NCBI RefSeq assembly: GCF_028554725.1
Contig: NC_071671.1
Coordinates: 63,785,001 to 63,849,000 of the forward strand
Direction of reading: 5' to 3'
From: Zeugodacus cucurbitae
Lineage: Eukaryota; Arthropoda; Insecta; Diptera; Tephritidae
DNA: 64,000 bases
Part shown: positions 22,291 to 34,446 of the stretch, piece by piece
Layout of the letters: every line of letters begins with the position of its first letter
How positions within the stretch are numbered: position 1 is the stretch's first letter
Position numbers and translations under genes: made by a program
Notes under the pieces: model-generated
Told to the model about the DNA's origin: nothing
The model's database searches: none
What the model saw: only the letters and a program-made list of their open reading frames with translations

Positions 22291-25200
22291 ATCTCTATAT
22301 CTGGGCTCTGGACCGAAGAAACAGAATTTGTTTGCGTTTTGTAGTTCTATATTAGAAACTCAAGACCCTATTTACAGGATTGACGTAAATAAAATCCTTA
22401 TGGATGAGCTTTTAAGCTTTATATGAAAGGTTTTGATATAGCAAGATACATATAATAAAATTTAATAATTTTTATTACCTTTTTTGCTACATACTCCATT
22501 AAATGTGACTTGATTGATTACCATCATACTACGAACTCATTAACTTGCCCGCATGAGATTTTCAGCAAAATCATTTTGGTCAAATAAACCAAGAGTAATC
22601 ACTCAGGAAATAAAATAATTTTCGGTTTGACGTCAGTTTGCATGCGCTTAAAGACCTACCACAAACAAAAAAAAAAAAATCCAAAAAAATATTGTGTGAA
22701 AGTCAATAAAAACCGCACGTTACTTCAATACTTATTAAGCAAAAAAGTCAAAATTTACACAAATCCATTCCCAAACTACTACTAAAGTGCGTGCCATTGT
22801 CTCGCACTCTGTAGACAAATTTGCTCGGCCGTACCGGAAAGAGCAGTTAAGCATTTGCACACGCTAACCGCTAACCGCCGTTATATAAATTTCCGAATAT
22901 TATATTTGACAGCTGTGTGGCAGAAATATGACGGAAAGTGGCGTTAAGATGACGTCAAAGTGTCAAATCGAAGGCAGCGCAAATATACGAGTAAACAAAG
23001 ATTTCTCAGGCAGGCAGGCAGGCAGGCAAAGTGGGAAGTGATAAAGTTCATGCAATTATTTGCGAGTCGATCAAAGATAATTAAAGCTGAAATATTAAGG
23101 TGTTGCCTATGAATAATGTATTGCATAATGTTGTTTACAGACGGTGTTATATAGTCGTATATATTAATTTATTTAAACAGCTGCGTTTAAAGCGACAGCG
23201 AAGTATTGGAGACAAATAAGGAAAGTTACAAAATATTGCGCCATGTTGGATAATTTGATGGAAAAGTCATATATGTATATCCGTATTCCAAAAAAGACCT
23301 GAGATCCAATGTAAAGGGTGTACGTTCCTATATAGGAAAAAATCTGGAACCACATACGAAACCCAGCTTGATTATTTTCATAATAAATTCCGTTTTACTA
23401 AATTCATTTAAAGTCACATAGTTAATGTCACTGCTAAGCTTATGGTTAAACCACACTTCACTACTATATAGTATGTATTATCTATATATATATATGTATG
23501 TGCTTTTGTATGTGCTCAAATTGAATTCGCGTGTTTTGTGTCACATTGAGTCTTCTTGGCTTGCCGCCCAACATAAAAGTTCAAGTAGTTTCATTGACTT
23601 TGAGTTCAATGAGTGTCTGGTGTCAACAACCGTGATGGTTTGAAAAAAGTCAATAATGAAAACTTAACGGTGAATGATAGACATATATCTGCCAGCATGG
23701 ATAAGTTTAACTATTTTTCATGTCACGCGGCAATGAATGGAAGCTTTATGAAGCTTATCATTTAGGTATTTCACTTCCGATAAAATTATAATAGATATTT
23801 GAACAATAAGAACATAAACGGTTTTAAATTATTGAACAACATATACTCTGATATATTTAAGGTCCTCTTTGGGGACTTTATTTTATTTATTTATTCTTTA
23901 CAAAGATTTGGCTCAAATTATTTAAATCTTAAGATATGTATATCATCAAAAGATATATGTTCTAATGTCGCCGTTTTGGAATAGAGAGAGAACGATAGAT
24001 ATGATATTCTTTTCAGTTGTGAAACTATGAGAGAGAGAGATAAAGAGAAAAAAAACAAAAAAAAATCTCATCCTATCATTCTGAAACATAAATAGTCAAC
24101 CAAAACAACACATCATGAGTGCATCGAGATTATATAAAGCTGGATAAAACTTTGCGATGCAGAGCCTGAGGGGATCTACAAAATATTGTTTTTGTTTTGA
24201 TTTCGTAAATCACAAAAAGATGCAGATGTATTTCTTAGACTTCGATAAAAACCTTACATCAACAAGTACTCGTATTCGCCAATCGTACGGTTCTTACTTG
24301 ATCACTAAGAGGTTTGTGTATTCAAGATCAGATAAATTTCTCTAAGAAATCGCATTCATTCTTCTTATTCCTTGGTTAGTAGAATTTTTTTTTTTCTGGA
24401 AACAGGCAATGAAATAGATAACTGACTACACTTCATTTAGCCTTATACATGAGCTTTTCTTAAGTGTAAAAAAACATCATTATTCATAATATGGATTGTT
24501 CGAAGATTTCTAAATATCTCCATTTGTAGTACAATATAAAGAAGCTCAAAAAAATGGGTATCGAAGAATTTAGATTGTTATCTATAACCCAAAATTCTTT
24601 CTCACATGTCGCTATTAAAGGCGTAGTTGCGGGATACAGAGTTAAGTAAGTGGTTTGAATGGCACTAATGAGCAATCATTCTTCACTCCTTCATCTCTTC
24701 GGATCTTTTCCACATAAAAGAAATCTGAAAATGCTTTTCGCGATAAAAGATCTTAGTCAAAATGTGTCGAACTTTTCAAAAATAATTTGAAAACTCGGTA
24801 TGATTTTCGAAAATTCTACATAACGGCATTATTTAGTAGTGAAAGTGCTTTAAGTTAGTAAATGGTTTGAAATTTTACTCATTTTCTACACCTTTAAACG
24901 CCAAAATTTACATGCACTAAAACACACACCTTTACTCTCCTTCGCACACTTTGTGTGTGTCGGTTAATACTTTAATAGAAATTTTACGGAAAGCTGCTAA
25001 CTACAAAACTGCCAATTACGAGTAATTAAAAAAAAGAGCTGGAATTAGTAGAAGTGTGACTATGCACCAGTTAAGCTGACCTTGTGTGGCCTAATAAAAG
25101 TAACACCGTTAGAGAGAGTACAGCACGCATCGACACTCAGCCGACGCCTTAGTTCCCCCAAACCGCAACGTGTATGTTAAATGCAAGCGAAACGATGCGA

Positions 25201-26546
25201 AGCTGTCGACGCCACGGGCGAATTGGGGCCACCAAGGACTGACGCCGCTGAATGTGAAGTGAGCAAATGTAAAGCGCAAGAAGTGAAAGTGAAGTGGACG
25301 AGTTGCGAGTTGAGTCAAGGACCATTGACGCACCACTACGCTTTGTTGCTGGCAACAAACACAACAACAACAACAAATAAGACGAAAACACAAATGCGTG
25401 CAAATGTACACAGTTATACGAGTATAGAGAGCAGCTGTTGCCCTTCACGTACCGTTACGCGCCATAGATGCGTTACAGGCATACAAACATATATACATAC
25501 CTATATAGTATATGTATAGACATTATGTAGGCGAAAATGTCAACAGCTAAAGCGACAACAATAACAAAAGCGCACAGTCTCATGGAGAGGGAAAAGTGAC
25601 TTGTGAATTGGCTGAAAAGAAAATGGAACGAATGGCGCAGCTGATGACACAATGAATGTGTCTAACTGAAAGGTTGTGAGAAGAAGTGAAGAAGAAAAGA
25701 AGAAGGGGGTGGCGGCAGCAGCGCAGCTTATAAAGAAAACGCAATGAACGCGAATGTAATGCGTAATTTTTGTTGTTCTGTTCTGTTGACAGCAGTAGGC
25801 GGGGTGGAGCGAGAGCGGCGCAGGGAACAGAGGCGAACGAGTGCGAAATGGAATTTGATGTAATTGGCAACATTAAAAGGAAACGAAGCGTGTTCCTGCA
25901 TAATCAGCATGACGCGCGCTAAAAATGAGCAGTAGATCAAGTAGCAAAAACAACAACAAAAACGACAAATACAAAAACAAATAATAATAAAAAACCAATA
26001 AAAAACAAACAAGAAAGCAGCATACAAACGAAAGACAGCTGCTACAACAACAATAATGAGACAAGTATGAGAAAGTAGAATATAAAATGAATTAACTAAA
26101 ATCGTAAGCGCGCTTGTAGCTTATAGTAGGCTGATGAGCGCGAAAATCCAAAAGAAAATGTTGAAAAAAAAATGCTATTGAATGACAAATGTTGAATGAA
26201 AGACATATAGCATCGAGCGCAGAGTTGGTTGGCGTGTGAGGATTTTAGCTACGTAAATAAAAGTGACATAATGCGCTGGCAGACGTTCCAAAGGAAAAAT
26301 AAAACGAGAAATAAATAAACAAAAAAAATTAAAAAGCAACAACGTCAGTTACGACAACAATGGCAATGACAATGGTGAGCTAGGCTGGCGTGTATAGGTC
26401 GTTTGTATGTGGCTCACTAAATTACTTGTAAATATGTAATATAGATAAGCTCATAGTTGAGGAAAGTGAACGTGTTTTTAATTCTTTCTCAGGCTTATGT
26501 TGAGATGATTTTAGGAGATGATTTTGTAAGCGGTTTTGTGAAAATA
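22291..26546. other. Non-coding stretch, no supportable gene
   Basis: It contains a CAGG/GGCA tandem (five units near 23007-23028), a GA-rich patch (24030-24050) and, at 25100-26350, a purine- and CAA-rich segment of the kind seen in fly UTRs and introns. Around 25110-25450 three overlapping frames (one of 112 codons on the plus strand, two of about 100 on the minus strand) are open at once. None has a recognisable domain, so I do not call a gene. Confidence 0.5.
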
Positions 26547-27430
26547 TTAGGTTGTCAAATATCTTCCTTTCGCTTTTTGCTCTTTATTCAATGTTTTATA
26601 AAAAGTGTTACAGTGATCGGATTTAGTTCAAATATGCGCCGTTTCGTTCGATAATATGTTTCCATCTAGACGACAACTTCATAATACCCACCTCGTAGAA
26701 GCCCCTCTCCTTATTTGCGAAGAACTCGGACAGCCACTTGTCTCCACCAAGGGCGTCATGGACAGGAACAGGTGGTAATCACTTGGTGCTATGTCCGGGC
26801 TATATGGTAAAACCTCCCATCCGAGCTTGCGTAGCTTCTGACGAGCCATCAACGAAGTGTGTGGTCTGCCGTTGTCCTGGTGGAACGCAACACCCTTCCT
26901 GTTGGCCAATACTGGACACTTCTGGTCGATCACCTGCTTCAAGCGGTCGGGTTGTTCGCAGTAGAAGGTAGAATTAAGCATCTGGCCATATGGGAGCAGA
27001 TCATAGTGTATAATTCCCTTCCAATCTCACCAAACATACACCTGACCGTCAATAACGGCTTGGCCACTGTTTGGGACGATTCACCAGCCTTCGACTACCA
27101 CCGTTTTCGTTTGATATTGTCGTATGTGGTCAATTTTTTGTCGCCAGTCACCATCTGCTTCAAAAATGGGTCCAGTTCATTCCGTTTCAGCAGCATATCG
27201 CAGGCGTTGATTCGGTCCAGAAGGTTTCTTTGCGTCAAATCATGCGGCACCCAAACATCAAGCTTTTTTGTGTCTCCAGCCCTATGCAGATGGTTTAAAA
27301 TGGTTTGGTGACTAATTCCCATCTCCTGGGTGATATCACGAGATCCCACATGCCGGTCTAACTCGATGTTTTCCATGATTTGATCGGTATTCGTCGTCAC
27401 AGGTCTTCCGCCGGCTGGCTTATCCACATG
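26547..27430 (-). mobile_element. Mariner relic 1, 5' end missing
   Basis: The 3' terminus is present at the left (TTAGGTTGTCAAATATC from 26547), as in the 5' terminus of relic 2 at 37854. The transposase remnant runs leftwards. The copy ends abruptly near 27430, after the region encoding GGRPV, so the DNA-binding N-terminus and left terminus are gone. Related relics are at 37854, 49230 and 61585. Confidence 0.85.
26679..27428 (-). pseudogene. Mariner transposase pseudogene (relic 1)
   Basis: This is a broken DD34D mariner transposase, an enzyme that cuts and pastes its own element. Two separate frames remain. The upstream one (to 27095) carries GGRPV, the linker and KKLDVWVPH, then MLLKRNELDPFLKQMVTGDKK, where the usual GDEKW around the first catalytic Asp has become GDKKL. 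The downstream one (26981-26679) keeps HQDNGRPHTS with the second Asp and YSPDIAPSDYHLF with the third. Frameshifts separate the parts and the N-terminus is deleted, so no active enzyme can be made. Wording of the motifs is closest to the mellifera/cecropia-type mariners, from memory. Confidence 0.85.
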
Positions 27431-29527
27431 ATTATCGTTATGAATACTATAAATATTTTTCTGCTCCAATCATATATATATGTATGTACATCAAAGCTAT
27501 TAACAAAAACTCCACTGACCCTCAACTCTATCTCATCATTCCCTTGCAACTTCACTACCAGAATATTACTTTAACAACAAACCGGAACCACAGCGCTTGA
27601 TCCGCTTAGAGTGTAAAGAAGATTTACAATATAAAACCTCTAAACATTTTAACAATTCTTGGCGCAATATTATACCCCACAACACGTCCCACACTCTCAC
27701 TTTATAACTGCACAGCAGCATCACTTCCGAACTCACTCACTCACGAACAACTCGTTCGCTCTTGGCACTGACACTGAATTTTCCCGTTAATTTCAATGTG
27801 GCGCACAAGGCGTTTGGCAGCCGTCCAGCGCCGAGGTGTGTCTAAGTGGATTAAGAGCTGTTTGAAAGGCATTTAGAGCAAACAATTACGGCTTAAGGCG
27901 CAAGCTGCTGTGGCACAAGCGACTTTAGAATAAATAAGCAAGCAAGCCAGCCAGCAGCGCGTTGGAGTTTATGCTTTAAAAGCGCGCGGCACAAATAGCT
28001 TGTGTAAATCTGACTGAGTTGGAAATGGTTTGAGGTTAGTTTTTAGTATTTGTGTGATTAAAAGTGTAATATCAGTAGTAAGTGGGTGGTCTTTGAGCGA
28101 GAAATAGTGAAGGGGATATTCTGAAAAAGATGAAAAATAATTTTGAAATGAAGAAGCTTCAAAATTTGTAGATAATATGAAATGCTTGGTCAACTCTTTT
28201 TTTATAAGACATGTCGAATTCTTAGTTAGAGTAGTTAAATCAGTACAAAATCGTAAAAAAAAATGTAGTAGAATGTTAGAAATTAATGCCTCTTAAAGCT
28301 TTAACACGGTAGAAATATCAAATGTACCCTTTCTTAAGCCGAAAGGATTTGCCCGCAGTCTACATATGATTGCCTCATATAAGTGTAATAACATTTTATT
28401 ATACGATCTTTCAATATACAACTCTATCCTTGTTCGAATACTTCAATATACAGACATATACACTCAGCTACATATGAGACTATTTACCCAAAGGCTTCTC
28501 CAGGCAAATCATACGAGTGATACATATCCCAGCAATATTAGAGCTTGTAAAATGAAAGTGGAAAGAAATACGAATTCTTGTTAGAAGCAGCGTAACAATA
28601 AGCGTTACACTTGTATATAAACACACATGTGATGTAATGGGATGTGCCCGAGGATATGCACAATTGGTTACACATTCGAGTGGACGTGGCAGAAAAAAAT
28701 ATATGTATGTATGTGTATGTAAGCATATTTCATATTTTTATCTTTCCAAGTAATATTTACTTAACTGTAACATATTGAACACATTCGGTATGAATATGCA
28801 AAGCAAAGTGTGCCAGCTTCTATAAAAATCGCTTATTTCTATATACAATGCCCTTATGTGTGTAAATCTATGTCTTTATGTAAGGCATATGTATTAACCT
28901 GCGGCTATTCTGGTTTTTTCTTCCTTACAATATTGAACGCTTGTTCCCTAAACTTCGTACGTTGTTTTCGAAAAAGTTGTGCAAGCGACACAAGTACCGT
29001 TAACACACACTTGCAGTTCGAAAAATGTTTTTATGCTTCATATATTCTCATGATTTTATTTATATTCATGCCGCAATGAAAATAAAATTTTCCCTGTTGT
29101 TATATTGAAATATCGTTGGTGTTGGTAAAGTAAACTTCATTTAAAGTTTTTTGTTTGGTATATTGGAAAATAAGGCTTGCAGGGGTGCGCTCTTGCTTTG
29201 TAATAAAAATTTCATGTTCGTACTTTATTTACGATTATTAATTTGTGTATTTTATGGCAGGGGCATATTCGAAATTAAAATCGAAGATGAACGTTATTTC
29301 CTCTTTCCATTTCTGTGAAATTGAAAATTTGAGAAATTCCATATTAATCTGATTTGCATTTTATTTTGCAGAGTCGTGTCCAAGTAAAATGTGGTAAGTA
29401 GTTCGAAAAAGATTTATTATTATTATTTATTTGTTTATAAATATATTAATTATAATTCAAAACTGAACAAGTAATTAAAATACTTGTATTAAAATATATA
29501 TTTTTCAATTAAAAGTATTGTTAAGTA
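27431..29527. other. Non-coding stretch with a microexon-like motif
   Basis: No gene can be supported. A GC-richer patch lies at 27790-27970. A 22-nt candidate microexon at 29372 is listed separately. The rest is AT-rich with chance open frames. Confidence 0.5.
29372..29393 (+). other. Candidate 22-nt microexon with consensus splice sites
   Basis: TTTGCATTTTATTTTGCAG is followed by 22 nt and then the donor GTAAGTAG. The arrangement parallels the one at 444-463. Both candidate exons contain TAAAAT near the 3' end, and both donors continue GTAAGT..TTCGAAAA, so the two loci may be related copies. Without transcripts the call is tentative. Confidence 0.3.
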
Positions 29528-30080
29528 TTTGGTTAGGTTAAGGGGTAGATCTTTGCAACTGCAAAGAACCTCACTCATACAGTTTCGATTGTCTTTTGTA
29601 ACACCCGAATACACCTGACGGTTCTCTAAGACCCTTATGATACGACAAAGCGCTTGGACTCTATTATAAAATTCCTAAGTCGGTTAATGTCGATTCCAGT
29701 CACTTCACTGTGTTCGCCGTAGATGTGCATACCGAGGTGCTTTAACCTAAGTCTGGCGAATGCTGGACATTGAAGTTGAAGGTGCTTGGATTATTCTTCT
29801 CGACTTCCTCCAAACAGTTTTGGTAACTGACTGACTTGATCCCTAGTCTCACCACGTGTGTGCCTATTGGACAATGAGCAGTAAGCACACCAATTATTGC
29901 GGAGATATGAGCCTGACAAAGCGACAGCAGCTGCAAGGACCGTTTTCGATCCACTGCAGGCCAGAAAGAACTCGCTACTGCACAGGTGCTGGTTGTTCTC
30001 CAGCGTTTGGCGAGCTCACTTGAAGTCAGGTCCAGCGCTCTACCGCAAGTGGACCACGGACTACCCACACGATTGCACTC
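29528..30080 (-). mobile_element. Non-LTR retrotransposon 3' tail (jockey/I-like)
   Basis: Minus-strand reading gives FWPAVDRKRSLQLLSL, then IGVLTAHCPIGTHVVRLGI and SYQNCLEEVE. This is the region after the RNase H/reverse transcriptase part that carries the HC..GTH...C..C zinc-knuckle-like motif in jockey- and I-type elements; one Cys is replaced here. After a frameshift near 29765 the tail continues LGMHIYGEHSEVTGID and stops near 29655. A 3' UTR-like stretch follows to about 29528, ending near GGTTAGGTTAAGG. This is the usual 5'-truncated relic. Confidence 0.7.
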
Positions 30081-31751
30081 CGCGTTATTAAGTATTAAAA
30101 AATATATCTTCAACTCCAAAATAAACACTCTGAAATCTAATACCCATCCCATCTTTTTAATGTGGAGTATTGGCTTCCGAATAATTTTTACTGAATATGT
30201 CGTTGTGGACGATGTATACCTGAAAAAATATATTAAGATTAAATGATTCGTTAATCTCGTCGATGTGATGTTTCTATAGTTCCATAGCATATATATCCCA
30301 TATCTACGGCGACATAAAAGTCATGAAAAAACCGTTCAAAACAAAAAAACGGAAATAAACTATGAAGAACTCAGGCATAGATCTTCATTCCAATTGAAAT
30401 CTTAAAAGTATGGAGAACCTTGCCCGAAGGTTAGGGTTGCGTATTTATTCACTCATAAAAATTCCAGTTTTTCTAATGATTCTCAGAAACCGGTGATCGC
30501 AAATATCCACTAACCAATTCGATTATGACACTCACACTGCATGGGCTATATCATAATTTATATGTTGACCAAAAGCTACTATCAGCAGCTTTCCGAAAAG
30601 TTCTGTGAAGTGAAAGCTCTGAAAACGATTTAAAATTTGTAATATAACTGTTTTGACAAACATAAAAGCTTTGAGTATTATTTTCTGTATTAAATTATAT
30701 ATTATATTATATAATCGGAAAATTGGATTATTCCTCAGCACATGCTGAACAAATGTGAAATGAAAGCTCTTTCCTTCGCAATTCGAATTTATTCGCGATA
30801 AGTTTATTCAAATATTTTTAGTCTTTTTTATAAGTTCTCTAATTCATTTGATATGTCCTGTAAAACTTTAAATATGATTTCTCTCTGCTGATCTATACTT
30901 TGTAAGAGATTCGTGAGCTCTGTGGAGTTAAGTTTGAACCAGTTTAGAACATTTCACAGAGTAGTCAGTTTGCTACACATTTAATACACTTAGGACAGTC
31001 ACTTTTAGGCAACATAGTATAGAACCGTAATACTTCATGATATAGTATCAACTTCGAGAATTGACTCCAACAGTCCATTACTTCTGACTGGCAGTCTTGA
31101 CATTATATATCATTAAACAGGGTTTCGAAGTCTTCATTAATGATCTTTCTAAAGTTCCTACCAATAATTTGCTGAAGCTGAAGTTTATCATATTCCATAC
31201 ATTGTAATTCTATCTAGCTTGATATTGTAATAAGAACGAGTTAATCTAACTTAATAGACGTAAAAAATTAAAATTCTAAATATTTTTTAAAAATATCCAA
31301 ATATAAGAGTGATATCATTGAGAAATGTTTTTGATATGAAATGACTCACTTTCAGCAATAAATAATAATTATTTATGTTTGCGCGTATGTACTTCCCGTT
31401 ATAAAACAAAAGTATTTATACAGCAGTGGTATGACTATTTGCAGTTGAGCAACAACAGTTTTTTATAGCAAAATAAGTGAGCAAAATTAAGTAGTTAATC
31501 CACAAAATGCTGCCTCGGCTCATGTATATCAAGTAAATATATACCTACTTAAATATATACATGGGTATATACTTCACTACCGTAATGCATGACATTTATT
31601 TAAACAAGTGTTTTCCAAACAAGATAAGAACTATCTGGAAGTAGCTTATCTGGATAAACAAAAGTTCGTACGTACGCATGTCATGTTTGTTGATATGTAC
31701 ATCTGTATTTGGCTCAATGCTAGTGAATTTAAGCGAATTTTAACTTTTGCG
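30081..31751. other. Intergenic stretch upstream of the MBF2 gene
   Basis: AT-rich, with no recognisable gene or transposon. Near 31753 a TCAGTT word resembles an arthropod initiator, about 100 bp before the start codon of the MBF2-family gene, but no TATA box or downstream element sits at the right distance. Confidence 0.4.
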
Positions 31752-31851
31752 ATCAGTTTGAAATTAAATACAGTAGCAGCAACTTGGAGTGCTCTGATAA
31801 CAGCATCTCTCACTAACTTACTTATTAAGCCTTTAACAATAAGCTCACAGC

Positions 31852-32281
31852 ATGAAATTTGCCTTCGCTTTTGTGTTCGTTGCATTATTTGCACTCGTGA
31901 CAGCAGCCAATCAAACGGCGAGTCATCACTTGATCCTGGGCACGCGGCTACCTGGTGATCGTCATTTGGTGCGTGAAGTGGTTTACTCTAAATCTGGATT
32001 TATGCGCAAGAAGTCCGGTGACTATGCCTTCGATCAAAGGGTGTGTACTAAAAATTCCGGGGAAATTTGATATTATTTTAATTTTATAATTTTTTCCGCT
32101 TTAGAATGTACCTTATCCCTCGATCATTACCAGTATCGAAGTGAAGGATCAGTATATTAATGGCAATGGTGGCTATGCAACGCTAACGAGCGGCGGTCCA
32201 GGCTTCAATTTCGTCAAATTACATTTCACTAGCCAATGGTGGCGTGGCTATAATTTCGTTATTGATATTTATGGAAAGTGA
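31852..32281 (+). CDS. MBF2-family secreted protein, two exons
   Basis: The gene encodes a 121-residue secreted protein of the MBF2 family, insect-specific small proteins named after a silkworm FTZ-F1 coactivator and often found in saliva or haemolymph. Exon 1 is 31852-32040 (63 codons); the intron is 32041-32104, GT...AG, phase 0; exon 2 is 32105-32281. Residues 1-19 form a signal peptide (MKFAFAFVFVALFALVTAA). An NQT glycosylation site follows. Family motifs are LGTRLPGDR (29-37), REVVY (41-45), IEVKDQYINGNGGYATL (74-90), GGPGFNFVKLHF (93-104) and NFVIDIYGK (113-121, C-terminal). Length and motif order fit the family. Without splicing, translation would stop after nine extra residues. A poly(A) signal lies 71 bp after the stop. 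It has no gene neighbours in the window. The family is clear; the individual function is unknown. Confidence 0.9.
32041..32104 (+). other. 64-nt intron of the MBF2-family gene
   Basis: The donor GTGTGTAC follows the Arg codon AGG. The acceptor is TTTTTTCCGCTTTAG before AATGTACC. The intron is phase 0 and AT-rich, of the size typical of short fly introns. Removing it joins two frames that together complete the MBF2 motif series, which is the main support for the boundaries. Confidence 0.85.
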
Positions 32282-32351
32282 CTGTATTATGGTTAAAGCG
32301 TTGAAGTGTGGAATTCAAGTATAATGTGATCTTCGCATAACGAATTAGTGC

Positions 32352-32357
32352 AATAAA
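32352..32357 (+). terminator. Poly(A) signal AATAAA of the MBF2-family gene
   Basis: AATAAA, 71 bases after the stop codon and followed by a GT-rich stretch (TGTGGTTTGACTTGG), fits a cleavage and polyadenylation site around 32370-32380. Confidence 0.7.
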
Positions 32358-32381
32358 ATGTGGTTTGACTTGGAAATTATA

Positions 32382-34003
32382 TGATAGTGTTATTTTTGTA
32401 GTAATTGAGACTTTTATGTGGTGGAAAGTGTTATAATAATAGAATATAATATGTTAATAACCAGTATTTAGCTTTGAAAGCTTTTCAGCTAAGCTTTTGT
32501 AAATATATATATATTTTTTTAGTTTTAGAATACATAAAGAGCTATTAAATTGTGCCCCTGCTGACTAGTTTTCTCTACCATAAGGGCTTCATATTTTAAT
32601 TATAAACATAATTGTGGAAAAGCTTCATAACATTACAAGTTTTCCATTTTTGTGAAAGTGAAAGTTCAGCAAAAGCTTTAAAGTTTAAATTATACTTAAT
32701 TTTTTCCAAATGTAATTACAGTAATGAGCATTAAAATACTATGATATTAGAAAAATGTTGTTTCACTAAAAAGAACTTTTGATATCGACTTCAGCTATAT
32801 AGAATCAATGTAAAACGATCTTAATTCATTGACTTCTGAAATTTTGACCACGAATGGCGAATGCAATGATAATTAGATAGCGTTTATACTACATGCTCTT
32901 AGTTATTAATCGGAAGTAAACTCTGGATCCATTTGTTGTTTGAATTTCAGTTAACTATTTAAACGGCAGTTTACGATCTCATCGAATTCAGTTGGATAAT
33001 CAAGTTAAAAGCCAATTTTGAAGACAAAAAATAATTCTGTATGCTTATTTCGATCTTTAACGGGTCTACTTTTCTGTAAGTGCTTTTAGTCTTCTTGCCA
33101 GATCTTGTATTGTATTAAAACTTAGCTTAGGACTGCAATTCGCAGACATATACAGTTTGGCAAGTAATTCTTTGCAAAATGAAAATTGGCATAGAAATAT
33201 AAAAGCTCTCCGAATTATTTTAGGCTTTTTTCGTGATATTAGATGTATTGAGTGCTTTTCGAGCTTTTGAAAGTTTTTCACATACTTATTACATATAAAG
33301 ATCGTTCTATGTGAATCGTTTCAGAAAGATTCCGTAACCGCTAAGGGAAAAAATATTATGGAATTATTTATAACGTGGCTGAAAAAAATGTTTCTGTCCC
33401 CCACCTACAAAATATTTATTAAGTATATACTCGAGAAGAACTTGAGCTATGAAAAGTAGATTATGGTTATATTGAGGTTGAGTAATGTCACTTAAGTTGT
33501 AATTAAAATATTTCAATGTCTGCTATGCAATGCCGGAAATTTGAATCAAATTTCAAAGCAGAACAACAACAAACCAACAACACAAACAAACTTACTACAT
33601 ACTATATAAATGTATAAACACCTGAGTGTGTCTCAAATCTAGTGAGTGTTGGTTAAACAAATAGCTTAATTTGTTTGCACAAAAAAATTGAGGCACCTAC
33701 GGTGAACAAGGCCCGCAGCAAAATAGTATATAAACATAATTATTTATATAATGTATATATATATATCAGCGTGTATTTATGTAAATATTTAAGTAAACAA
33801 CGCTTTTGCGCACCTTTGCAAGCGGCATGGAATATAATTTTAAACCAAAATAGCACTGAAACCAAAGTCAGAACCGTAAATGAAACTGCATAAACTCGCT
33901 TAAGCGCACACACACACACACGCACAGCACCTACACAAGGAGAGACACACACGCACAAACAAACATCGGCGAAATAACTATAAAGTCAAATAAAAGCGAA
34001 TGC
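32382..34003. other. Non-coding stretch downstream of the MBF2 gene
   Basis: No supportable gene. AAGCTTT words are frequent near 32465-32690 without clear periodicity. A CA run lies at about 33907-33922. Confidence 0.5.
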
Positions 34004-34264
34004 CTATGTTGTGAGGGCAAAGGCGAAATTAATATCTGCGTGTCCAATGCAAATTATCAGGGGAGTCATTTGGTGGTCCCGCATGGGGCGGCTGTGCCCG
34101 ACTGTTTGGTTGTTGGCATAGATTATGCGACGCTGGACAGGTTGGTGCGCCAATGCCGGCATATAGCCGCCGCCAGGCAACGCAACCAGTAAACAGTAAT
34201 TCAGTGCCAGAGCAAATAGCAGCGACCATTGTGTGACTCTCTGACCGTTAACCTGCGTATGTAT
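34004..34264 (-). other. GC-rich open segment, candidate exon of unknown gene
   Basis: This short segment is markedly GC-richer than its surroundings and open on both strands. One minus-strand frame is open for 86 codons without an ATG. It reads TQWSLLFALALNYCLLVALP, a signal-peptide-like hydrophobic run, then GGGYMPALAHQPVQRRIIYA and a hydrophilic stretch, ending in TAG. A second minus-strand frame (34029-34229) starts with ATG. A plus-strand frame ends VVGIDYATLDRLVRQCRHIA...stop. The first reads most like an exon of a secreted protein, with a 5' exon elsewhere. I recognise no family, and GC-rich DNA gives long frames by chance. Confidence 0.25.
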
Positions 34265-34446
34265 CTATGCTTGTTTGCTGCCGTGTACAGTTAGGCAGCC
34301 AGCGTGCGCTTGCTTAGCTTAGTAACAACAACAACTTTTTAGGGAGTACTAGTATCCTGCTGGCTATAATCTAAACAGCTGCCAACTTTATGCTTGTTTT
34401 GTTGTTGGTTTTTTTTTACAAAAAATATATTTGTACGTTTGTATGT

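Noticed and set aside
25109..25519. Three overlapping frames of about 100-112 codons on both strands
   Set aside because: Simultaneous openness on both strands reflects a locally GC-richer, CAA-rich segment; the plus-strand product ends in repeat-derived Thr/Tyr-rich sequence and matches no family I know.
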